NCBI RefSeq assembly: GCF_029688925.1
Contig: NZ_JARUKY010000008.1
Location: 62,001 to 126,000 of the forward strand
From: Evansella sp. AB-P1
GTDB taxonomy: Bacteria > Bacillota > Bacilli > Bacillales > Salisediminibacteriaceae
Direction: 5' to 3'
DNA length: 64,000 bases
Shown here in pieces: positions 52,800 to 62,314 of this stretch. Position numbers and translations under genes: made by a program. How positions within the stretch are numbered: position 1 is the first letter of the stretch; each line of letters begins with the position of its first letter. Under the pieces are notes generated by a model. It did no database searches. It was not told the DNA's origin and saw nothing but the letters and a program-made list of their open reading frames with translations.

Positions 52800-54032
52800 T
52801 TAATCAAAATCAAAACGAAGTTCCGGCATCCATTGGGCTACGTGTTCCTTTGTATTTTCATAATGCTGCTGGGCATTCATTAAAACATCGTCTCCAATAT
52901 CCTCAAGTATATGAAGTTTATAGTTCCTCCAATTATGCTTATACGTAAAAACAGGAACAAACCGAGGGTCTCCTAACTCAATGGTTACCTCTTCACCCTT
53001 TGTTGTTTTTTTAACCTCAAGCTGAGCTATTCCACCAATTTCCCTTTCTACACCTTCTTGTCCAGAAATAAAATTTCCTAAAGAATAGGCTACGAATGTT
53101 CTGCGTCCGTCCTCTTGTTCAATCCATTCCATAGGCTGCAGGACGTGTGGATGATGACCAAAAATAATATCTGCACCTGTTTGAGCAAATTCATTAGCTA
53201 ACGACTTTTGGTTTTCATTTGGCATTGGTTCATATTCATTTCCGAAATGCAAGCTCAATACAACAACATCTGACACTTCTTTAGCTGCAATTATATCTTC
53301 ATTAATTTGTTCTCTATCTATAAGATTAACTAAGTATTCCTTCCCATCAGGAACTGGTATACCGTTCGTTCCGTAAGAATACGCTAAAAATGAAAATATA
53401 ATTCCGTTCGCTTCAATCGTTCGAATTTCTAACCGATCTTCTGCAGAACGATAACCTCCAGTATAGACCATCCCTACGGAGTCATAATAATCTATGGCAT
53501 TCAACACGCCTTGTTCCCCAACATCTAGCGTGTGATTATTAGCAATACTAACAACATCTATTCCAATATATTGTAAAGCGTCACCAACTTCTGTAGGACT
53601 ATTAAAAAGGGGATAATCGGATAATCCTAATTCCACTCCACCTAGCATCGTTTCTTGGTTAGCAAAGCCAATATCTGCTTGGCTAATATAAGGCTTTGTA
53701 TTTTCAAGCATTGGTTTAAAATTATACTCTCCCTCTACATAGGCGTCATAATATAAGGAACGATGAATTAAAACATCACCTACACCGGCAATAGTAGCGG
53801 AGGTGACTTCCACCTTCTCTTCTATTTCGTCCTCTTCTTCCAATTCATTTTTTTGTTCTAATGATCCTTCATCCTCTTCCTCATTATTTTCTGAAAAGTC
53901 ATTTACACTATCTGACTCAGATAATTTTTCATCTTCTACATACTCCTCTTCTGTTTGAAAAACAAATACGATACTACCAAAAATCAAAATAATAAGTGCA
54001 CAAATTGCTACAATAATACTTATTTTTTTCAC
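52800..54032 (-). CDS. CapA-family protein (poly-gamma-glutamate or capsule related)
   Basis: A 410-aa protein with one N-terminal transmembrane helix (about residues 4-25), an acidic linker (about 30-75, mostly Glu and Asp), then an extracellular CapA metallophosphatase-like domain. Motifs are GVGDVLIHRSLY, FANQETML, SIANNHTLDVGEQG, SLHFGNEY and FGHHPHVLQPME. CapA proteins take part in poly-gamma-glutamate synthesis or anchoring; the other cap genes are not here, and lone copies of unclear role are common in bacilli. The acidic linker suits a high-salt surface. Single gene. Confidence 0.82.
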   Translation of the reverse strand: MKKISIIVAICALIILIFGSIVFVFQTEEEYVEDEKLSESDSVNDFSENNEEEDEGSLEQKNELEEEDEIEEKVEVTSATIAGVGDVLIHRSLYYDAYVEGEYNFKPMLENTKPYISQADIGFANQETMLGGVELGLSDYPLFNSPTEVGDALQYIGIDVVSIANNHTLDVGEQGVLNAIDYYDSVGMVYTGGYRSAEDRLEIRTIEANGIIFSFLAYSYGTNGIPVPDGKEYLVNLIDREQINEDIIAAKEVSDVVVLSLHFGNEYEPMPNENQKSLANEFAQTGADIIFGHHPHVLQPMEWIEQEDGRRTFVAYSLGNFISGQEGVEREIGGIAQLEVKKTTKGEEVTIELGDPRFVPVFTYKHNWRNYKLHILEDIGDDVLMNAQQHYENTKEHVAQWMPELRFDFD

Positions 54033-54178
54033 ATTTAAACCTCCAAAAATAATAATACTTTTTAACTATTTTATACTATTTCGTCTATTATTTGGTTAAA
54101 TTATGTAATTATACTAGAAATATAAATTAGCATTCTTGAAGGGTAGTTACAATTATCGTACATGTTTTTTATTTCAGG

Positions 54179-54217
54179 GTACAAAAAAAAGAACAAGCTT
54201 ATTTCACTTTGTTCTTT
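54179..54217 (-). terminator. Terminator of the DeoR-type regulator gene
   Basis: AAAAGAACAA and TTGTTCTTTT arms around an 11-base centre, with A and T runs on both sides; on the minus strand TTTTTTTT follows. It lies about 60 bases downstream of the regulator stop. Confidence 0.75.
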
Positions 54218-54278
54218 TCTACTTAACTAACATTATCTCTTTATTTGGTCCTACTAATATAATAATATTATAGAGAAC

Positions 54279-55052
54279 TTATATTTCCTTTGTCTGAGGA
54301 ACAATAATATTAGTTCCAATATTGATGAGGCTATCCATATAAGAATTTTTTAGATCCTTATTCGTAATGATATGATTTAATTGGTCAAAGGAACATATTT
54401 TCTTTAAAGCTTGAACACCAAACTTACTTTTATCTACCATTAAATATACTTCATTAGATAGTTGTATCACTTTTTGTTTTAATCTCGCTTGAAATTGGTT
54501 TGAATCACTTATTCCCCTATCCATATGGATTCCTTTACAAGAGATGAATGCTTTATCAACAAAGAAACAATCTATTGATGCTTCTGATAAAGGGCCAACG
54601 AAAGAAAGAGAGCTAGGGCTAAGGTTACCTCCTATACAAATAACCTCAATTTTATTCTTATCAGCTAACTCATGAACTACTTTAATAGAATTGGTTATTA
54701 CTGTAATGGACATATTGGGAATAGCAGCTGCTGTATACCAAGCAGTCGTACTTGCATCCAAAAAAATTCTATCGTTCACAGATATATAGTTAACGGATTC
54801 ACTTGCAATTTCCTTTTTTTCTTCAACATTCATTACTTCACGGGTTAAATAGGATAACTCAGGCTGATTATCATCCGCAGATACAGCTCCACCATGGCTC
54901 CGAATAAGTTTCCCTTCCTTTTCTAGTTTAGCAAGATCCCTCCTTATAGTTTCCTCAGTAACAGTAAAAATTTCACTAAGCTCAGATACCCGAATGCTAC
55001 CTCTTTGATTAACTATTTCTACTGTTTTTTTATATCTTTCTTCTGCTAACAT
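54279..55052 (-). CDS. DeoR/GlpR-family transcriptional repressor
   Basis: A 257-aa regulator. The N-terminal winged helix (residues 1-58) has AEERYKKTVEIVNQRGSIRV and VTEETIRRDLAKLEKEGKLIR; the C-terminal DeoRC domain (about 75-235) binds a phosphorylated sugar. I start at the ATG at 55052 behind AAAGAGG, which gives the typical beginning; a TTG at 55088 would add 12 residues without a ribosome site. Such regulators govern sugar-utilisation genes. It lies just downstream of the rhamnogalacturonan lyase gene, so a link with pectin or rhamnose metabolism is possible, but its operators were not found. Confidence 0.82.
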   Translation of the reverse strand: MLAEERYKKTVEIVNQRGSIRVSELSEIFTVTEETIRRDLAKLEKEGKLIRSHGGAVSADDNQPELSYLTREVMNVEEKKEIASESVNYISVNDRIFLDASTTAWYTAAAIPNMSITVITNSIKVVHELADKNKIEVICIGGNLSPSSLSFVGPLSEASIDCFFVDKAFISCKGIHMDRGISDSNQFQARLKQKVIQLSNEVYLMVDKSKFGVQALKKICSFDQLNHIITNKDLKNSYMDSLINIGTNIIVPQTKEI

Positions 55053-55249
55053 ACTAATTACCTCTTTCTTCACATCCGAATTTTCCAATCAATTTTCACA
55101 ACTATCATGAAGATTTTTTAGTTTGCAGTATTTAATTTAAATAATGTTGTTTCAACTATTATTGAACCCCTCTCTCCTTTATATTAAAGGAGAAAACTCG
55201 TTTATTAAAAATAGCTGAACACTAGCTATTGGTTATTTTTTAACTTTTA

Positions 55250-55331
55250 GGCTCTGTTAAACGTTCTTGTCGATCGCTTCAGACACTCGATTTCCTCGGG
55301 CAACGCTACAATACTATTCTTTAACAGAGCT
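55250..55331. repeat. MITE-like element with GGCTCTGTTAAA ends
   Basis: An 82-bp segment with terminal inverted repeats: GGCTCTGTTAAA at 55250-55261 and TTTAACAGAGCT at 55320-55331. The centre is GC-richer than its surroundings. The same end, GTTTAACAGAGCC, occurs alone at 34335-34347 upstream of cysK. Its size and ends suit a miniature transposable element or a solo IS end. The rest of the 55053-55604 gap is AT-rich. Confidence 0.5.
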
Positions 55332-55512
55332 AACTTTTAAAAAGAATGCTCACTTTTTATTATTGTTTTTTTATGTATTAATAGTTTATCGTATTATTAA
55401 ATTTATCTGAATACTTTTTATATGTTTTTAACAAATGAAATAAACGCTAATTTTTTTGTATGTCTTCATGAGATCAAGATTGCTTATATTCTCTTATAGG
55501 AAAAAGAAAAAA

Positions 55513-55573
55513 CCGCCTTTCTTGGTATAATTTAAAGTACATCAACCATACCAAAGAGGCGATTTTCTTATAA
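55513..55573 (-). terminator. Terminator of the rhamnogalacturonan lyase gene
   Basis: Minus-strand ATCGCCTCTTTGGTATGG pairs imperfectly with ACCAAGAAAGGCGGTTT across a loop of about 20 bases, followed by TTTTCTTTTT. It lies 32 bases past the stop codon at 55605. Confidence 0.65.
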
Positions 55574-55604
55574 ACAGAGACTATTTCTCTTAATTAGTAT
55601 GCAG

Positions 55605-58600
55605 TTATCTTATAATTTTAAGGACATCTTTACCAATAAATATATTACCATTCGTGAAATACCCTGTAATAGTCACTTCAATTTCCCCGGTAATACCGTC
55701 GAAAGCATTGATAATTGCTTGTCTATCAAACTTTATCATTGCACTATTACCATTATTATTACTAGGACTTATTTCTGCAAACACGGATTTTCCATTTACA
55801 TTCATTTTTACAGTAGGAATATCTATATCAGAAATGTTGTAGTCTGATTGTAACTCAATTCGTGTATTAAACGAATTCTTCCCACCATTTGATTTTAAAT
55901 TTAAAGTATTAGGAGATACTTGTACATCTGCATTTATAACATCACCCGTAAAAATATATGGTGTTGGTGGTTCCTCCATATTATGACCGATAAAGAAACT
56001 TGGATGTGGAGGTTGATTATAAGCCACGTTTTGCCACGCAACAGCTAGTCTATACATAGGATCATGCATAAGAGTATAGATTCGATGCTCTGTTACATCT
56101 GTTGTTGTGTAGATTCGAAGCTCAGTACTATCTGCAGAAGGCCAGATAATTTCTTCTCTCCAATCACCGAATAAATCGGCTTGAAGTGTAGGATTGCCCT
56201 TTGTTCCATTATTTGAACGAGTGCCTTCTGGAGTTAAGATATTTACTAATTGCTCATTTTCCCAATCCCACTTATCAATTTTACCTACACCATGAGGGTC
56301 TGTACTAGAATTAAATGTATGGTCAACAAGTTCTCGAAGAAGATCCCCTGTCCACCACGCTGCATGATTGATCGATCTCGGGTTATTTTCAGTTATCAGT
56401 TCCCCTTCTACAGTAAATAATCCACTACCACCTGATGCCCATAATTCCTTTCCATCATAACGAGGGTCAATATCAGCTGCCATTGCTCTCCCTACGTCAT
56501 TTCCCGTTCGAACGCCCCAGAGTAGTTCCCCTGTTTCCGCATCACGAATACCAAATCCAACTGGTGAACTTGACGATTCATGAGGCTGATACACTTCATA
56601 ACCAGGGCGATTTGGATTTAAATTTGTCATATGGTTTGCATCCCCATGCCCCCATCCTGTCGAGTATAAGCCAGTTCCATCGTTATCAATTACCATAGCC
56701 CCAAAAATAATTTCGTCTTTGCCATCACCATCTACATCACCAACTGTGAGACTATGATTCCCTTGCCCAGCATAAGCCCCATTTCCAGGATCATTACTGT
56801 CAAATACCCATTCTTCTGTAAGCTCACCATCTCTCCAATTATAAGCTACAAGAACAGATCGTGTATAATATCCTCGAGTCATTACGAAACTAGGACGTTC
56901 CCCATCTAAATAGGCTACACCAGCAAGGAAACGATCTACACGATTCCCATAGCTATCTCCCCAAGAACCTACATTTCCTCTCGGAGGATTATAATCAGTT
57001 GTGGCAAGAGCTTCTCCAGTCTCTCCATCAAAAACAGTCAAAAACTCTGGGCCAGACAGGATGTATCCTCGATTGTTACGCCAGTCAGCATTAGGATCAC
57101 CTATCACATTCCCTTGTCCATCAATCGTACCGTCAGCAGTTTTAAATACAACTTCAGATTTCCCATTACCATCAAAATCATACACAAGGAACTGCGTATA
57201 ATGTGCCCCTGCTCTAATATTTTTACCTAAATCCATCCTCCAAAGCTTTGTCCCATCAAGCTTATAAGCATCAATGTAAACATTTCCTGTATATCCAGAA
57301 AGAGAATTATCCTTAGAATTAGATGGATCCCACTTTAAGATAATTTCATAGTTTCCATCTCCAGTTAAATCACCAACACTTGCATCATTTGCTGAATACT
57401 CATATGCAACACCATCAGGAGTAACTCCACCTTCAGGTTTATCAAGTGGTATACTTAAATATTGTTCTTCCCATACTTGTGCGATCTCCGTTTCTACTTG
57501 ATTCGATACATTTAGTGCACGGATATGATAAATTGACTCCGCTGTACCATCTTCATCAATGTAGTTTGTACTTTCAGTTATCGGAATGTCGTTTATTTTC
57601 ACGCCATCTCGATACACATCAAATGCCACGCTATCTGGATCTGTTCCAAGCATTCTCCATCCAAGGTAAACCCCGTTTTCCACCTTTACTGCAACTGGGC
57701 TACGGGTAATATCCTCCATTTGTCGCAATGTTACTTTCGTACTCGGTGCGATTAAGACATCTGACTCCTCAGAAAATCCACCTAAATTCATTGCTACTAC
57801 TTTATAATAAAAGTTAAGACTAGTTAAAACATTATCGTCGATAAATGATGCATCTTCTGTGACACCTACTAATTCGTAAGGACGATGCTCATACTTTGTC
57901 CGATAAACATAATATTGTAATGCACCATCCACTGGATCCCACTTTAATTCATTTCTATCATCTGAAGCGCTTACAATTGATAATCCACTTGGTGCAGATG
58001 AAACATCAACAGATTCATCAATCATCTCCACAGATACTTCTTCACTTTTTGCAGATTCAATATTGTCTTCATTGATTTGCGTTACAGCGTAAGTATATGT
58101 TTTTCCAATTTCAAGTCCTTCTTCATCTATGAAACTCGTTGACTCAGTACTACCAATTTTTCCAAAGTCTTCTGATCCTTTTCTGTATACATTGTATCGT
58201 TTCGTATTCTCTACTTCACTCCAGTTGAGTGTCACAGAAGTATTAGGTAAGACTGTTTTATTATCAACTGTTATATCATTCGGAGGTGTCATAGGAAGAA
58301 TTTCTAATCCATTTATGCGGCCATTTTCTGTTAAATGAATGTCTAATTGACCACCAGTAACGGTAATCACTTCCGTATATTCTGTATACTCCCCAGCACT
58401 TGAAGTGATTTCTCCTTTACTTTCACCATTTATAGTGATGCCAGTTCTATTAAAGGCAATATCATCTCCAGCAGTCAAATTTATTTTATAGTCACCATCT
58501 GGTAAATCAACGTAAAAATGAAAGTTGCTATCAATGATAAAATCTCTTCTAAGGCGGTCAGGGTTTCCTCGATCTCTACTTGCAACATTTTTACTTATAC

Positions 58601-58811
58601 CATAACCTCTTTCGCTATTATATTGCATTGTGTTTGAAACTTTTTTGTAATTTTCCGCAACAGGACTAGAACTTGTCCCAAAATCAAAAAACAAATAAGT
58701 CAATTCATCACCATCGTCAGCACTTACTTTTTCATTGTTGGTAACACTGAAACTTGTGAAAATTGAAAAAATTAAAATAAAAATCATGGAAATAGACATT
58801 ATTTTTTTCAT
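55605..58811 (-). CDS. Secreted multidomain rhamnogalacturonan lyase (PL11)
   Basis: A 1068-aa exported enzyme. Residues 1-31 are a signal peptide; about 35-175 an N-terminal carbohydrate-esterase-associated beta domain (YLFFDFGTSSSPVAENYKKV); about 185-265 and 272-360 two fibronectin type III repeats; about 365-960 the PL11 beta-propeller with calcium loops such as GDVDGDGKDEI and YDFDGNGKSEV; about 965-1068 an extra Ig-like module (VSPNTLNLKSNGGKNSF). PL11 lyases (B. subtilis YesW and YesX) cut the rhamnose-galacturonate backbone of pectin by elimination. Two FnIII repeats and the C-terminal module exceed the roughly 600 aa of YesW, so it probably binds cell wall or polymer. GGGAGGAG precedes the ATG. 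Confidence 0.9.
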   Translation of the reverse strand: MKKIMSISMIFILIFSIFTSFSVTNNEKVSADDGDELTYLFFDFGTSSSPVAENYKKVSNTMQYNSERGYGISKNVASRDRGNPDRLRRDFIIDSNFHFYVDLPDGDYKINLTAGDDIAFNRTGITINGESKGEITSSAGEYTEYTEVITVTGGQLDIHLTENGRINGLEILPMTPPNDITVDNKTVLPNTSVTLNWSEVENTKRYNVYRKGSEDFGKIGSTESTSFIDEEGLEIGKTYTYAVTQINEDNIESAKSEEVSVEMIDESVDVSSAPSGLSIVSASDDRNELKWDPVDGALQYYVYRTKYEHRPYELVGVTEDASFIDDNVLTSLNFYYKVVAMNLGGFSEESDVLIAPSTKVTLRQMEDITRSPVAVKVENGVYLGWRMLGTDPDSVAFDVYRDGVKINDIPITESTNYIDEDGTAESIYHIRALNVSNQVETEIAQVWEEQYLSIPLDKPEGGVTPDGVAYEYSANDASVGDLTGDGNYEIILKWDPSNSKDNSLSGYTGNVYIDAYKLDGTKLWRMDLGKNIRAGAHYTQFLVYDFDGNGKSEVVFKTADGTIDGQGNVIGDPNADWRNNRGYILSGPEFLTVFDGETGEALATTDYNPPRGNVGSWGDSYGNRVDRFLAGVAYLDGERPSFVMTRGYYTRSVLVAYNWRDGELTEEWVFDSNDPGNGAYAGQGNHSLTVGDVDGDGKDEIIFGAMVIDNDGTGLYSTGWGHGDANHMTNLNPNRPGYEVYQPHESSSSPVGFGIRDAETGELLWGVRTGNDVGRAMAADIDPRYDGKELWASGGSGLFTVEGELITENNPRSINHAAWWTGDLLRELVDHTFNSSTDPHGVGKIDKWDWENEQLVNILTPEGTRSNNGTKGNPTLQADLFGDWREEIIWPSADSTELRIYTTTDVTEHRIYTLMHDPMYRLAVAWQNVAYNQPPHPSFFIGHNMEEPPTPYIFTGDVINADVQVSPNTLNLKSNGGKNSFNTRIELQSDYNISDIDIPTVKMNVNGKSVFAEISPSNNNGNSAMIKFDRQAIINAFDGITGEIEVTITGYFTNGNIFIGKDVLKIIR

Positions 58812-59210
58812 TTTACGTTCACTCCTCCCTTAATAACAAAGCAAAATGCAAAATTTCAAAAAGGATCTTCTAAGTAATATAATCTATCCTCCTTCCTCAA
58901 AATAATCAGGCTATCTATGTTATTGAACATGATGTTAAATAATCCAAGTTCCAAGTCTTCCTAAGGATTTATTCTTGTATTAGATAAAACAATCAAAAAC
59001 AAAAAACATTTTAATTTGATTACCTTTATATATATTTGTTTGTGTGGAGAAAGTGTATCATAGTTAATTAACTCTTACTATTATGTGAATTATTAAACTA
59101 ATAAGCTTTGTCCTTAAATTCGTTTACAAAGCAAAATTAAATTAGGATTTTAGTTTCATTTTTATCATTTTTTTTTAGTTTTTTTTCAATTTATTTAGGT
59201 AAATAGAAAC
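58812..59210. other. Leader region of the lyase gene
   Basis: About 400 bases of AT-rich DNA between the lyase start and the oxidoreductase terminator. I see no open frame with a ribosome site, no cre site and no clean sigma-A promoter; an activator-dependent promoter or a long 5' UTR is possible. Confidence 0.4.
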
Positions 59211-59216
59211 AAAAAA

Positions 59217-59260
59217 ATACACCTATTTCACTTCACTAGTGAAATAGATGCATTTTTTAT
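59217..59260 (-). terminator. Terminator after the Gfo/Idh/MocA gene
   Basis: AATACACCTATTTCACT and AGTGAAATAGATGCATT form a nearly perfect 17-bp stem with a 4- to 5-base loop and A/T runs on both sides. It separates the oxidoreductase from the lyase gene. Confidence 0.85.
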
Positions 59261-59265
59261 TTCTT

Positions 59266-60549
59266 TTAAAATTTAATCAATTTATCCACTTTTACTGCTT
59301 GACCAGTTTTTAATGAGATATTACCTGCAATGCCTGTTAAAATAGACATGGAACCGTCAACGTGATTAGCAGCACGATGGAATTCATCTTCTTCTGGAGT
59401 CCCAAAGATATCATTCAATAATAATGGATCTCCACCACCATGACCGCCTTCCCCTTCTACTACCTCGACTTCATAAGGCTTCCCAAACATTGGTAGTATT
59501 TGGATTGATTTCTCTGCAAGAGCTCCTTCATCTGCTTTATCTCCACCAGAGTTAATATAAGATTGTTCTCTTACCTTTACTTCCATTCTACCTTTACTTC
59601 CATTAAAGGATACGATAAAGCCTTCCCAAGGTAAATAAGCATTTAAGGAATAATTTAGTATAGCTTTATTTTTATAAGAAACCATCACACCTAAAGTGTC
59701 CTCAATGCTTATCCCTTCACCGAATACACTTTGATCTCGTTGATATCCATCTTCCTTCTCAGCATCCAAGTACATTGCTTTTAAATGTGGATTTTCTTCT
59801 AATTGTATTGCGAATGGATCATTTTTTGCATATTCACTTCCATGGGCCCGTTGATAAAACTTTGTTTCTCCTCTAGCTTCAGCATTTTCTCTACCGTAGA
59901 AACGTAGTCCGCCATTCGCATATACTGTTTCAGGTGTTGTACCGAGCCAGAAATTAACTAAATCAAAATGGTGAGTAGACTTATGAACAAGTAAACCACC
60001 ACTATTTTGTTTATATCGGTGCCATCTTCTAAAGTAGTCTGCACCGTGTTGTGTATCTAGTGCCCATTCAAAATTAACTGAATAAACATCACCTATTACA
60101 CCATCTTTAATAAGCTCTCTAATCTTTGTATTGTGTGGAGCATATCGATAGTTAAACGTTACCCTTACTTCTTTTCCTGTTTTATGAACCGTATCAATAA
60201 TTTCCTGACACTTCTCTGCATCTACTGTCATAGGCTTTTCTGTTATAACGTTACAACCTAACTCTAAAGCTCTTTTAATATAAGTATGGTGCGTTCGATC
60301 TACTGTTGTAACAATCACATAATCTGGTTTCTCTTTACTAATCATCTCTTCAAATTCATGGCTTAAATAAGTAGAAATAGCATGATGTTCATATTTTTCC
60401 TCGAGTAACTTGTTAGCATAATCCATACGTGTTTGATTTAAATCACAAAATGCAACTAATTCACCTGTTTCTTTAAAATCCTTTGCTAATGAACCATAAA
60501 AGAACTCAGCTCTTCCACCAGTGCCAACTAGTACGTATTTCTTTTTCAT
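59266..60549 (-). CDS. Gfo/Idh/MocA-family oxidoreductase
   Basis: A 427-aa NAD(P)-dependent sugar oxidoreductase. VGTGGRAEFF near the N terminus binds the cofactor, and TEKPMTVDAEKC holds the catalytic Lys of the EKP motif. The C-terminal domain has WHRYKQNSGGLLVHKSTHHFDL with the conserved histidines. The family oxidises or reduces sugars and sugar acids; bacilli keep such enzymes in pectin and rhamnogalacturonan loci. Substrate is probably a pectin-derived sugar. GGGGAG precedes the ATG. It is divergent from the LacI gene, and an AACAACGTTGTT operator lies 190 bases upstream. Confidence 0.82.
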   Translation of the reverse strand: MKKKYVLVGTGGRAEFFYGSLAKDFKETGELVAFCDLNQTRMDYANKLLEEKYEHHAISTYLSHEFEEMISKEKPDYVIVTTVDRTHHTYIKRALELGCNVITEKPMTVDAEKCQEIIDTVHKTGKEVRVTFNYRYAPHNTKIRELIKDGVIGDVYSVNFEWALDTQHGADYFRRWHRYKQNSGGLLVHKSTHHFDLVNFWLGTTPETVYANGGLRFYGRENAEARGETKFYQRAHGSEYAKNDPFAIQLEENPHLKAMYLDAEKEDGYQRDQSVFGEGISIEDTLGVMVSYKNKAILNYSLNAYLPWEGFIVSFNGSKGRMEVKVREQSYINSGGDKADEGALAEKSIQILPMFGKPYEVEVVEGEGGHGGGDPLLLNDIFGTPEEDEFHRAANHVDGSMSILTGIAGNISLKTGQAVKVDKLIKF

Positions 60550-60738
60550 GCTCGTCTCCCCTTACTCTACAAATTTTTGATGATATTTTTACCTGTAGCC
60601 CTTTTAAAAAGGGTAACAAGGAACATCCATGAAGCTAATTATGACAGTTTGATTTCAATTTCCTTACTATATTAATAATCTTGAACAAATACTAAAAAAT
60701 TATGTTAAAATGTTATAGTATTATGTCTACACTAAAAA

Positions 60739-60750
60739 AACAACGTTGTT
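60739..60750. promoter_or_regulatory. Palindromic operator, copy 1 (oxidoreductase side)
   Basis: AACAACGTTGTT, a perfect 12-bp palindrome with the central CG common in LacI-family operators. The same core occurs at 61112-61123 before the LacI gene. On the minus strand it precedes candidate promoter sequence for the oxidoreductase gene (TATAAC at about 60714), so it probably controls that gene. Confidence 0.65.
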
Positions 60751-60943
60751 ATTTTTTTCTAAAAAATAATGTATGCGCTATCATTACATACTATTGTATA
60801 CCTTTGTTATTTTTTAGTAAAGTTTTATTCTAATCATAAAATTGAATAGTGATTAAGGTTTTATCCGAGAACGTTCGAATTTTAATGTAACGTATTAAAA
60901 ATTTGTAATTCCTTATACATTTTTGATTTGATTTCACTATAAA

Positions 60944-60958
60944 ATGAAAGCGATTTCT
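60944..60958. promoter_or_regulatory. CcpA cre site
   Basis: ATGAAAGCGATTTCT fits the Bacillus cre consensus WTGNAANCGNWNNCW at every fixed position. It lies in the 735-bp gap between the divergent oxidoreductase and LacI genes, next to TATAAA (60939), so glucose or other preferred sugars would repress the cluster through CcpA. An AAAAGGAGGG at about 60965 with no start codon after it may mark a lost small gene. Confidence 0.65.
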
Positions 60959-61097
60959 TTTTTAAAAGGAGGGTTATTTTCTAAGGTTTATTCACCTAAG
61001 AAGACCATAAAATTTATTACGTAAAAAAATCTAACTTTTAATAAAAGATTTTAAAATTAATAGGTAATCGTTATATACGTAAGAATCAACTTTTTGA

Positions 61098-61125
61098 TAT
61101 AATTACAGAATAACAACGTTGTTAT
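61098..61125 (+). promoter_or_regulatory. -10 box and autoregulatory LacI operator, copy 2
   Basis: TATAAT at 61098-61103 is followed by the 16-bp perfect palindrome ATAACAACGTTGTTAT (61110-61125), which would cover the transcription start. A repressor bound here would block its own gene. The -35 region is poor. The leader from here to the gene start is about 160 bases. Confidence 0.65.
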
Positions 61126-61284
61126 CCGATGCATTTTGATTAACTTTTTTACAATTAAATTTATTTGTACAAAGGTGAAGGTATAGTTTTTGCCCTTATA
61201 AAAATATTTTATAACTTACTTATTCGCAATCACTTTTTTACGATAAAGATATAGTTCTCAAAGTGGATTAAAGGAGGGGAAAAA

Positions 61285-62262
61285 ATGGGAGTGACAATTA
61301 AAGATGTTGCAAAAGCAGCTGGTGTAAGCTATTCAACTGTTTCAAAGGCACTAAGAGACAGCCCACTAGTGAAACCACCTACAAAGAAAAGAATAATTGC
61401 TATTGCAAATGAACTAGGTTATCAACCAAATGTAGCTGCTAGGAGCCTGGTTTCTAAAAAATCAAATACAATAGGTGTTGTCTGGCCAACCGTTGAAAGG
61501 GCTGCTCATGCAGCTTTAATTACAAAAATAAACGAAGAGCTTGAATGCCATTCATATACAACATTACTTTCAATAAATAGAGTGGAGTCTGCAATTAATA
61601 CATTTAATCGACTGCAAGTAGATGCCATTTTAGTATTTAGCGACAAAAGCTATTTAGATGATCATTCATCTAACGTTCCCATACTATCTTATGGCATAGC
61701 GAAAGAACCTATACACCCAACTGTGGATGTAAACCGGAGAGATGCAATATTACTAGCAGTCCGATACCTTTATAGTATTGGTCATAAAAATATTGCTTTT
61801 ATTGGTGATGTTTCACAACAGGACCAACTACAAGAAGAAAAGGTTATTGGTTTTAAACAAGGTATGTTAGAATGCTTTAATGAAATACCAGATGATGCCC
61901 TTATTCACACTTTCGGTCTTGAGCTTTATGATGGTTATTTAGCCCTAAAAACAAGATTAGAGAAGCCAAATAGACCAACAGCTATTATATGCGGTAGTTA
62001 TGATTTAACAAAAGGAAGTATTCGAGCTATTAATGAAATGAATTTATCTATTCCTAACGATATTTCTATTATTAGTTACGATAATATTCCTCAAATCAAT
62101 ACATTCGATCAGCCTATTTCTATTGTAGGTGTTCCTAATGAAATTATTACTAATACCATTACCAAAGCCTTATTGGATATTATTGAGAAGAAAGATATTA
62201 CAAATTCAATCATACTAACCCCAGAATTAAATATAAATGAATCCTGTATAGGAATAAAGTAA
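61285..62262 (+). CDS. LacI-family repressor of the pectin cluster
   Basis: A 325-aa regulator. Residues 1-50 form the LacI helix-turn-helix and hinge (VTIKDVAKAAGVSYSTVSKA, then ELGYQPNVAARSL); the rest is a periplasmic-binding-protein-like sugar-sensing domain (GYLALKTRL and ISIISYDNIP regions). AAAGGAGGGG precedes the ATG. Matching palindromes lie before this gene and on the oxidoreductase side, suggesting it controls itself and the divergent gene. The inducer is probably an unsaturated galacturonyl-rhamnose or rhamnose; this is inferred from neighbours. Confidence 0.87.
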   Translation: MGVTIKDVAKAAGVSYSTVSKALRDSPLVKPPTKKRIIAIANELGYQPNVAARSLVSKKSNTIGVVWPTVERAAHAALITKINEELECHSYTTLLSINRVESAINTFNRLQVDAILVFSDKSYLDDHSSNVPILSYGIAKEPIHPTVDVNRRDAILLAVRYLYSIGHKNIAFIGDVSQQDQLQEEKVIGFKQGMLECFNEIPDDALIHTFGLELYDGYLALKTRLEKPNRPTAIICGSYDLTKGSIRAINEMNLSIPNDISIISYDNIPQINTFDQPISIVGVPNEIITNTITKALLDIIEKKDITNSIILTPELNINESCIGIK

Positions 62263-62310
62263 AAAAAGTGTCTCAGAGGCAATTGAAGCCTTTGAGACAC
62301 TTTTTATTTT
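62263..62310. terminator. Bidirectional terminator between lacI-type and GH105 genes
   Basis: AAAAAGTGTCTCAGAGGC and GCCTTTGAGACACTTTTT form an 18-bp stem (one mismatch) with a 7-base loop. Both strands end in a T-run, so it serves the convergent regulator and GH105 genes. Confidence 0.9.
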
Positions 62311-62314
62311 AGAA

